NCBI GenBank assembly: GCA_934647145.1 | Contig: CAKUFB010000017.1 | Location: 1 to 20,825 of the forward strand | DNA from: an uncultured Clostridia bacterium | GTDB lineage: Bacteria; Bacillota; Clostridia; Christensenellales; Aristaeellaceae | DNA length: 20,825 nucleotides | Direction of reading: 5' to 3' | Shown here: positions 15,278 through 20,825 of the stretch, piece after piece | Position numbering within the stretch: the stretch's first letter is position 1 | Layout: every line of letters begins with the position of its first letter | The notes under the pieces: model-generated | What the model was told of the DNA's origin: nothing | Databases searched by the model: none | Seen by the model: only the letters and a program-made list of their open reading frames with translations | Position numbers and translations under genes: made by a program

Positions 15278-16654
15278 ATGACTGAGTATGACCTGACCGT
15301 GATGAGCGTTCCGCTGCCCGAGGACGTGCAAAAATGCAAGCTGGCGGGCGACCTGGAGGGCGCGAAGCGGCTGATTGAGAGGCGGTTGAAGGACGAGTGG
15401 CTGGGCGAGCGGCTCAAAAAGCGGCTGGCGCTCGAAAAGCTGGCGCTTGAACGCCTGCCCGGCGAGTATCCGCTGAGCAGGGCGCAGGCGATGGCGCAGC
15501 TGAGGGAAGAAATCCCGGACTTCACCGAGGCGGAATTCGACGCGCTCGAGGAAGCGGGCTGGATCGACTTTTATTATATCGAGGGCGAAAAGCGCTATTT
15601 CTGCGCGTTCTGCGCGTCGCTGCTGGTCGCGCACCCCGAGATCGCCGCGCGGGCCGGAAAGCCGCTGGGCGCGAGGCGGGGCGTGCTGGACGAGTGCATG
15701 GACGCGATGCGCGAAAAAGGCGAGGCGAGCTGCCGGACGCGCGTTCGGGTGTCGCTTCGGCTGAAGGATGAGGCGTTTATCCCGGGCGAGACCTATCGCG
15801 TACACCTGCCCGTGCCCAGGAACGGGGTGCAGGTGACGGGCGCGCGGGCGCTGCGCTTTTCGCCTGCGGACTGCGCCCGGCTCAACGACGAGGCCGCGCC
15901 CCAGCGGACGGTGTACTTCGAGACGAGGCTGGAGGAAAACCGGCCGTTCGAGGTGGAGTTCGAGCTGGTGAACCGGGTGCTGTACGCCGACACCGAGCAC
16001 CCGGAGAGGTGCAAACGGCATCTGTACAACGCGCCTGAGCCGACGGCGGACGACCTGCGCGAGCTGCCGCCGCACGTGCGGTTTACGCCGTATCTGCGCG
16101 CGCTGGCCGCGGAGCTGGCGGGCGGGGAGACGCGGCCGCTGGAAAAGGCGCGCAGGTTTTATGACTACGTGACGCGCGCGGTCAACTACGCCTATCTGCG
16201 GCCGTACTTCCTGTACGAAAACCTGGCCGAGTACGTGGCGGTCAACCGGCGCGGAGACTGCGGGGCGCAGTCGCTGCTGTTCATCGCGCTGTGCCGCATC
16301 GCCGGGATTCCCGCGCGCTGGCAGAGCGGCATGTACGCCGGGGCGGGCGACAGCCAGGCGGGCAGTCACGACTGGGCGATGTTCTACGCCGAGCCGTTCG
16401 GCTGGCTGTTTGCCGACTGCTCCTTCGGCGGCGGGGGACGGGAGGAAAAGCGCCGGTTCTACTTTGGCAACCTGGACCCGTTCCGCGTGGCGGCAAACGA
16501 CGCGTACGGCGCGCCGATGCAGCCGCCCTGCCGATTCCTGCGCGACGACCCGTTCGACAACCAGAGCGGCGAGTGCGAGTGCGACAGATGCGGCTTTACC
16601 GCGCGGGACTGGACGGTCAGCCGCGAGATCCTGGAATCGGAAAAGGACTTCTGA
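15278..16654 (+). CDS. Cytoplasmic transglutaminase-like (TGc) domain protein, 458 aa
   Basis: The C-terminal half contains a transglutaminase/cysteine-protease fold: catalytic Cys328 in RRGDCGAQSLLFIALCRIAG, His364 in GSHDWAMFY and Asp380 in WLFADCSFGG, in the right order and spacing. The N-terminal 110 residues are helical and charged, residues 150-250 look like a beta domain, and a CECDRC cysteine group lies near the C-terminus. There is no signal peptide, unlike many bacterial TGc proteins, so it should act inside the cell, probably as a peptidase or amide hydrolase. The ATG at 15278 follows GGAGGG with short spacing. It lies between ftsZ and an AraC regulator; a link to division is not shown. 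The target is unknown. Confidence 0.8.
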   Translation: MTEYDLTVMSVPLPEDVQKCKLAGDLEGAKRLIERRLKDEWLGERLKKRLALEKLALERLPGEYPLSRAQAMAQLREEIPDFTEAEFDALEEAGWIDFYYIEGEKRYFCAFCASLLVAHPEIAARAGKPLGARRGVLDECMDAMREKGEASCRTRVRVSLRLKDEAFIPGETYRVHLPVPRNGVQVTGARALRFSPADCARLNDEAAPQRTVYFETRLEENRPFEVEFELVNRVLYADTEHPERCKRHLYNAPEPTADDLRELPPHVRFTPYLRALAAELAGGETRPLEKARRFYDYVTRAVNYAYLRPYFLYENLAEYVAVNRRGDCGAQSLLFIALCRIAGIPARWQSGMYAGAGDSQAGSHDWAMFYAEPFGWLFADCSFGGGGREEKRRFYFGNLDPFRVAANDAYGAPMQPPCRFLRDDPFDNQSGECECDRCGFTARDWTVSREILESEKDF

Positions 16655-16690
16655 TGCGCGGGGACGAAACGGAACAGGGAGGTGAGCGCG

Positions 16691-17500
16691 ATGATCGAGG
16701 TACGCTGGTATGACGGCTCCGATCCGCCCGATTCGCATTTTCACACCGGCTTCGAGCTGCTCTACATCCAGTCGGGCCGCGTACACATCCGCGTCGCCGG
16801 GCGGGAATACGATGCGAGCGCGCCCGCGTGCGTGTTTTTCAGCAACCTGGAGCCGCACGCGCTTTCCCAGGCCGGGCCGGATTACGCGCGATACACTGTG
16901 CTGCTTTCCCCGGAGGAGGCGACCGCCGCGCTGAAAAATCCACTGCTCTTGTCGGCGTTTCGCAACCGGCCGAAGGACTTCTGCCACGTGATGCAATGCG
17001 AGGGGCGCGCGCCGGAGGGCTACCTTGAGGCCATGCGGCGCGAGAGCGGGCGGGAGGACGGCTTCCGGGAGGGGTGTCTGCAGAGCCTATTTTACCTGCT
17101 GCTGGCGGCGCTCTATCGCCAGACCCCCGACTTTTTTCCGCTGGCCCGGCACGCGTGCAGTGACTCGATACTCGCCGTGCAGCAGTACCTGGACGAGCAC
17201 TTCCGCGAAAACCTGTCCGTGCAGGAGGTGGCGCGGCAGTTCTTCATCAGCCCGGGCTACCTGCAGCACCGGTTTACTGAGCTGGTCGGCTGCAGCCCCA
17301 AGCAGTACCTGATCCTGAGCCGGCTATCCGCCGCCCAGCACATGCTGCTGACCACGCGATTGACCGTCGCCGAGGTTGCTGGCGAGTGCGGCTTTGCCGA
17401 GGCGAACAACTTCATTCGCCGCTTTGCCGCACATTTCGGCGAAACGCCCGCGCAGTATCGCCGGAATCAGGCGGAGCAGGTAAGAAAAGAGAGACCTTGA
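16691..17500 (+). CDS. AraC-family transcriptional regulator, 269 aa
   Basis: The N-terminal cupin-like sensing domain has the sugar-sensor look (SHFHTGFELLYIQSGRVHI, 15-33; FFSNLEPHAL, 49-58). The C-terminal pair of helix-turn-helix motifs spans about 160-260 (LSVQEVARQFFISPGYLQ, then LTVAEVAGECGFAEANNFIR and FGETPAQYR). Such proteins usually activate carbohydrate or stress genes. The ATG at 16691 has a perfect GGAGGTGA 7 nt upstream; an earlier in-frame GTG is part of that site. It is 36 nt after the transglutaminase-like gene and probably cotranscribed. Its target might be the convergent esterase or a distant locus; nothing here decides it. Confidence 0.93.
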   Translation: MIEVRWYDGSDPPDSHFHTGFELLYIQSGRVHIRVAGREYDASAPACVFFSNLEPHALSQAGPDYARYTVLLSPEEATAALKNPLLLSAFRNRPKDFCHVMQCEGRAPEGYLEAMRRESGREDGFREGCLQSLFYLLLAALYRQTPDFFPLARHACSDSILAVQQYLDEHFRENLSVQEVARQFFISPGYLQHRFTELVGCSPKQYLILSRLSAAQHMLLTTRLTVAEVAGECGFAEANNFIRRFAAHFGETPAQYRRNQAEQVRKERP

Positions 17501-17521
17501 AAAAGGTCTCTCCTGCTTTTT
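17489..17521. terminator. Strong bidirectional intrinsic terminator after the AraC gene
   Basis: A perfect 10-bp stem GAGAGACCTT / AAGGTCTCTC (17489-17498 and 17503-17512) has a GAAA loop, with TTTTT at 17517-17521 on the plus strand. On the minus strand TTTTC follows, so it can also stop the esterase operon. The stop codon of the AraC gene lies at the top of the stem. Confidence 0.85.
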
Positions 17522-17568
17522 ACAGACTTCGGTCTGTTCTTGAAGCCTTAAAACAGACTTCGGTCGGT
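17522..17568 (+). repeat. Two tandem UUCG-loop hairpins between convergent genes
   Basis: ACAGAC-TTCG-GTCTGT (17522-17537) is a perfect small stem with a C(UUCG)G loop. A second copy, ACAGAC-TTCG-GTCGGT (17553-17568), has one mismatch and starts 31 nt later. They follow directly on the terminator and lie just beyond the stop of the esterase gene. Confidence 0.6.
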
Positions 17569-17578
17569 TGTGTGCTTC

Positions 17579-18628
17579 TCAGACGTTGTGCTTCTTGCGA
17601 TACGCCATGTGGAAGAGCCAGTCGGTGCGGCTGAAGAAGTGCGAGCCGGTGCGTACATGGTAGCCGATCGCGCCCTCGTGCAGCGGCTGATTCATTTCGG
17701 GCAGGCTGTCGGGGTGTACAAAGCCCTTCATGCCCAGCGCTTCATAGGCCGCGGAGGCCGCGCAGCAGGACAGGTACTCGCTCGTCGGGTCGGCCCAGGT
17801 ATCTTCCTCTGCCGAGGCGACGTACACCCGGCGCGGCGCCATCAGCGCCACCAGCTCGTGCTGATCGAAGGGCATGTCATGCTCGTTGTCGATGTACTGG
17901 AGGTAGGCCGGGCAGAACCAGAAGGGGAAGTTTCGGGTGATGTCGCGCACGTGTTCGCCCACCTTGTTTCGGGTGATGGCCGCACCCGAGCAGCCCGAGT
18001 CGTTGGAAATGGCCAGGGCGAAGCGCTCGTCCTGCGCGCCGGCCCACAGCGCGGTTTTGCCCAGGCGGGAGTGGCCGGTCACCGCGACGCGGGTCGGATC
18101 GACGATCTCCGGGCGGGTGAGCAGGTAGTCCAGCACGCGGCTGCAGGCGAACGCCCACATGCCGATCTTGCCCCAGGCGTGATCGCCCTCGGCGGGGTAC
18201 ATCGCGGCCAGGCCGTCCATTTTCGCCGAGTCGTCGGTCACGTCGTTATAGTAGACGCGCGCGACCGCGTAGCCGTTGTCCACCAGCTCCTCGACCGGCC
18301 AGTAGCGGTCGGGGGAGTCGGGGCGGAAGTTGATGAGCACAAAGGCGGGGCAGGGCGTGCCTGTGCGCGGATAGATAAAGCGGATGGGCAGGGTGAACGG
18401 GCCGTTCGGCGTGTCCCAGGTCAGATCGATCTCTTCGTCCATCGCCTTGTGGGCGTAGGCGGGATCGGTGACATGGGTGATTTTTCCGGTCACCTGCCCA
18501 GGCGCGGCGGGCGTATAGCCGTAGATCTGATCCTGAAAAAGGGTCAGAAGCTCGGCGCGGCGCTCGGGCCAGGGCTTGCCGTTCAGGATTTCAGGCAGAC
18601 AGCGGTCGTGCAGCAGCTTGTCAATCAT
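17579..18628 (-). CDS. CE15-like (glucuronoyl/acetyl esterase type) alpha/beta hydrolase, 349 aa
   Basis: The nucleophile elbow GHSRLGKTALW (185-195, Ser187) with the downstream ISNDSGCSGAA (207-217) and PFDQHELVALMAPR (253-266) match bacterial carbohydrate esterase family 15 and related esterases. An acidic partner is expected in ASAEEDTWADP (271-281), and a catalytic His among GYHVRTGSHFFS (322-333). CE15 enzymes usually cut lignin-glucuronoxylan esters outside the cell, yet no signal peptide is present here. The ATG at 18626-18628 has AGGAGG 9 nt upstream. It overlaps the YigZ-like gene by 8 nt and is last in the tyrS operon. The family is likely; the substrate is open. Confidence 0.75.
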   Translation of the reverse strand: MIDKLLHDRCLPEILNGKPWPERRAELLTLFQDQIYGYTPAAPGQVTGKITHVTDPAYAHKAMDEEIDLTWDTPNGPFTLPIRFIYPRTGTPCPAFVLINFRPDSPDRYWPVEELVDNGYAVARVYYNDVTDDSAKMDGLAAMYPAEGDHAWGKIGMWAFACSRVLDYLLTRPEIVDPTRVAVTGHSRLGKTALWAGAQDERFALAISNDSGCSGAAITRNKVGEHVRDITRNFPFWFCPAYLQYIDNEHDMPFDQHELVALMAPRRVYVASAEEDTWADPTSEYLSCCAASAAYEALGMKGFVHPDSLPEMNQPLHEGAIGYHVRTGSHFFSRTDWLFHMAYRKKHNV

Positions 18629-19277
18629 GCGTTTGTTCCTCCTCTTCAGGCCAGGGCAGATAGGTTTCTTCAAACAACAGAGGCTCCAGCGTGCCGTCGG
18701 ACAGGGCGGCGAGGTCGCAAAGTACCTTGTCCTGATCGGCGCACCTGACCAGCAGCGTCAGCGTGATCACGTCGGCGAACTGCTTGTCCTCTACCTGTAC
18801 GGGCGCGCTTTTGAGGTAGTATTCGACCTTGCCCAGCATGGGGTAGGGCACGTCCATCAGGCAGCGCGCCGTGGGGTGCATCACGCCCACCTGACCCGCG
18901 TTCACGCCGCAGGCCGCGCCCTGGCTGTAGGCGCGCACCAGGCCGCCCGCGCCCAGCAGGATTCCGCCGAAGTAGCGGGTCACGACGACCACGCAGTCGG
19001 TCACGCCGCGCGCCTTCATCACCTCGATGATGGGCATGCCCGCCGTGCCGCCCGGCTCTCCGTCGTCGGAATAGCGCATCACGCCCATGTTCCGGCCGAT
19101 GATGTAGGCGTAGCAGTGGTGACTTGCGTCCTTGTAGCGGGCGCGGATCTGAGCCAGGAAGGCCAGCGCGTCCTCCTCGGTGGAGACCGGCGCGCTGTCG
19201 GCGATGAAGCGCGACTTGTTGACGATAAACTCGTCGTGGCCGCGCTTCCTCAGCGTCTTATAGGGAACCAGGGTCAC
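18621..19277 (-). CDS. yigZ: IMPACT/YigZ-family protein (UPF0029 with C-terminal DUF1949), 218 aa
   Basis: The family motifs are clear: HHCYAYIIG (53-61), DDGEPGGTAGMPI (71-83) and VVTRYFGGILLGAGGLVRAY (98-117). A C-terminal ferredoxin-like domain (about 138-205) follows. Length fits the usual 200-220. Bacterial members are conserved cytoplasmic proteins that are thought to bind RNA or ribosomes, related to eukaryotic IMPACT; the precise role is unsettled. The start is GTG (19275-19277), overlapping the tyrS stop by 4 nt (GTGA), so translation depends on tyrS. No separate ribosome site or promoter was seen. Confidence 0.92.
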   Translation of the reverse strand: MTLVPYKTLRKRGHDEFIVNKSRFIADSAPVSTEEDALAFLAQIRARYKDASHHCYAYIIGRNMGVMRYSDDGEPGGTAGMPIIEVMKARGVTDCVVVVTRYFGGILLGAGGLVRAYSQGAACGVNAGQVGVMHPTARCLMDVPYPMLGKVEYYLKSAPVQVEDKQFADVITLTLLVRCADQDKVLCDLAALSDGTLEPLLFEETYLPWPEEEEQTHD

Positions 19278-20512
19278 TTGGCCAGCACCAGCTTGTGGTA
19301 GCTCTTCTTGCCCTTGCGGATGAGCAGGCCCTCGCCCTCGAGCATCTCGGGGGTGACGCGGAAGTCCACGTCGGTGACCTTTTCATCGCCCAGGTACAGT
19401 CCGCCCGCCTGCATGGTCTTGCGCGCCTCGCCGTTGGACTTGCACAGGCCGACCTTCGCGACCAGCGCCATCAGGCGGTTCTCGGCGGCCAGATCCTCGA
19501 AAGTGAGGGTGGTGGTGGGCACGGAGCCGCCCATCGCGCCGCCGGCAAACAGCGCCTCGGCCGCCTGCTGCGCCTTGAGCGCCTCTTCCTCGCCGTGGAT
19601 GTTCCTGGTGACCTCGAAGGCCAGCACGCGCTTGGCCTCGTTGATGGCCGAGCCCTCAAGCGCGCTCAGGCGGCGCACCTCGTCCATGGGCAGGAAGGTG
19701 AGCAGACCCAGGCACTTCTCCACGTCCGCGTCGTCCACGTTGCGCCAGTACTGGTAGAAGTCGTAGGGAGAGCACTTCTCCGCGTCCAGCCACAGCGCGC
19801 CCTTCTCGGTCTTGCCCATCTTGCGGCCGTCGTGGGTGAGCAGCAGCTGGAAGGTCAGCGCGAAGGCGTCGTGGCCGTCCTTGCGGCGAATCAGATCCGC
19901 GCCGGAGAGCATGTTGCTCCACTGGTCGTCACCGCCGGTCTGCAGGATGCAGTTGTAGCGGTGGTTGAGCTGCAGGAAGTCGTAGCTCTGCATCAGCATG
20001 TAGTTGAACTCCAGAAAGGTCAGTCCGCGCTCCAGGCGCTGCTTGTAGCACTCGGCGGTCAGCATGCGGTTGACCGAGAACAGCGAGCCCACGTCGCGCA
20101 GGAAGTCGATGTAGTTGAGCGTGCGCAGCCAGTCGGCGTTGTTGACGATGATCGCGCAGTTTTCCCTGGACTCGTCAAAGTCCAGGAAGCGGCTCATCTG
20201 CTGCCTGATGTGCGCGACGTTGTTGTCGATGTCCTCGACAGTCAGCACCTTGCGCAGGTCGCTCTTGCCGGAGGGGTCGCCGATCATGCCGGTGCCGCCG
20301 CCCATCAGCGCGATCGGCTTGTGACCGGCGCGCTGCAGGTGCGCCATGGCCATGATTGGAATGTAGTGGCCGATGTGCAGGGAGTCGGCGGTCGGGTCGA
20401 AGCCGGTGTAGAAGGTGACCATGCCCTCGTCGAAGGCTTTGTACAGGTCGTCCTCGAAGGTGACCTGCTTGACGAAGCCGCGCTCGCGCAGGATGTCCAG
20501 TGCGTTTTTCAT
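19274..20512 (-). CDS. tyrS: Tyrosyl-tRNA synthetase, 412 aa
   Basis: This class I synthetase joins tyrosine to tRNA-Tyr. The HIGH motif is at 46-49 (DSLHIGHYIPIM). The KMSKS loop is KMGKT (231-235), as in many bacterial TyrS. Tyrosine and tRNA contacts are seen around DPTADS and LQTGGDDQWSNML. A C-terminal S4 RNA-binding domain spans about 345-405 (VGLCKSNGEARKTMQAGGLY). Length agrees with bacterial TyrS (about 410-425). The ATG at 20510-20512 has AAGGAG 9 nt upstream; an open frame further up runs through the T-box leader. It is the first gene of the operon and is controlled by the T-box. Confidence 0.97.
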   Translation of the reverse strand: MKNALDILRERGFVKQVTFEDDLYKAFDEGMVTFYTGFDPTADSLHIGHYIPIMAMAHLQRAGHKPIALMGGGTGMIGDPSGKSDLRKVLTVEDIDNNVAHIRQQMSRFLDFDESRENCAIIVNNADWLRTLNYIDFLRDVGSLFSVNRMLTAECYKQRLERGLTFLEFNYMLMQSYDFLQLNHRYNCILQTGGDDQWSNMLSGADLIRRKDGHDAFALTFQLLLTHDGRKMGKTEKGALWLDAEKCSPYDFYQYWRNVDDADVEKCLGLLTFLPMDEVRRLSALEGSAINEAKRVLAFEVTRNIHGEEEALKAQQAAEALFAGGAMGGSVPTTTLTFEDLAAENRLMALVAKVGLCKSNGEARKTMQAGGLYLGDEKVTDVDFRVTPEMLEGEGLLIRKGKKSYHKLVLAK

Positions 20513-20575
20513 GGGGAATCGCTCCTTTTCTGTCGGTCGGTGGGGAACAGGGAATCGAACGCGCCGCGCAGGCAC

Positions 20576-20790
20576 AAAAAAGCCTTCCGCCGGCATGCGT
20601 CCGGAGGAAGGCGACAGGAATCGCGGTACCACTTCCGTTCGTCTCGGAATCGCTTCCGAAACCTCGTTTACGCGCTCACGGGCGCACCCGGGACGGTCTA
20701 CTGGGGCGAGAATCTGCCCGTTCGGCGTCCTGCTCGGGGAGGTATTCGCCCGCGTCTGCCCGCTTTCTCGCACCGACCGAAAGCTCTCTG
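20576..20790 (-). promoter_or_regulatory. Tyrosine T-box riboswitch with terminator
   Basis: Read on the minus strand, a stem I start (CAGAGAGC, about 20790-20783) is followed by a specifier-like loop containing GAATACC with a UAC tyrosine codon (20744-20742). The conserved T-box AAGTGGTACCGCG follows (20634-20622). Its UGGU matches the ACCA end of tRNA-Tyr. A terminator stem comes next (arms 20612-20601 and 20593-20582, one mismatch) with TTTTTT at 20581-20576. Uncharged tRNA-Tyr should stabilise the antiterminator and turn on tyrS. The promoter probably lies at or beyond the window end. Confidence 0.92.
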
Positions 20791-20825
20791 AAAGGCCCTT
20801 CGCGCGGGGTACTGTTTCCCGTCTC

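Noticed and set aside
15158..16996. Long minus-strand open frame (612 codons) opposite the transglutaminase-like gene
   Set aside because: Arg/Ala/Pro-rich shadow of a gene with a clear catalytic triad; it also runs across the ftsZ end and the AraC start.
19295..20791. Long plus-strand open frame (498 codons) opposite tyrS
   Set aside because: tyrS and its T-box are unmistakable on the other strand; this frame has no recognisable domain.
1..20825. CRISPR array, tRNA genes, transposase, phage or toxin-antitoxin genes
   Set aside because: No regularly spaced repeats, cloverleaf, transposase motifs or phage proteins were seen on either strand.

Overview
The window looks like chromosomal DNA of a GC-rich member of the Clostridia (Bacillota), probably a gut or anaerobic lineage. 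The support is strong AGGAGG-type ribosome binding sites, two perfect sigma-A promoters (TTGACA-N17-TATAAT), a tyrosine T-box in front of tyrS, an FtsA of the form with a degenerate phosphate-2 loop next to FtsZ, and gut-type carbohydrate enzymes (GH20, CE15). The genus cannot be named from sequence alone. There are no tRNA or rRNA genes, no CRISPR array, no insertion sequence and no phage genes.

Layout. 1-128 is a non-coding block of nested inverted repeats. 129-419 (-) encodes a small double zinc-ribbon protein, and 634-1134 (+) a cysteine-cluster protein. A LysR regulator (1135-2040, -) is divergent from a MATE exporter (2159-3490, +). A bidirectional terminator separates the MATE gene from a long minus-strand block: EamA transporter, then a kinase with an unknown N-terminal domain (one unit under a perfect promoter), then pyroglutamyl peptidase and a GH20 hexosaminidase (own promoter, 4-nt overlap).

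8101-11924 (+) is a four-gene operon: a secreted beta-propeller-like protein, an ABC ATPase and two ABC-2-type permeases. It is translationally coupled through ATGA overlaps and has a perfect promoter. About 600 bp of non-coding DNA follows; it contains a candidate minus-strand small RNA with its own promoter and terminator. Next come ftsA and ftsZ (+), a cytoplasmic transglutaminase-like protein and an AraC regulator, ended by a strong bidirectional terminator. The right end is a minus-strand operon with a T-box leader: tyrS, an IMPACT/YigZ protein and a CE15-like esterase.

Most genes are recognisable families. The least explained parts are the propeller-ABC operon, the candidate small RNA and its low-information surroundings, the palindromic element at the left end, the N-terminal domain of the kinase fusion, and the cytoplasmic transglutaminase-like protein downstream of ftsZ.
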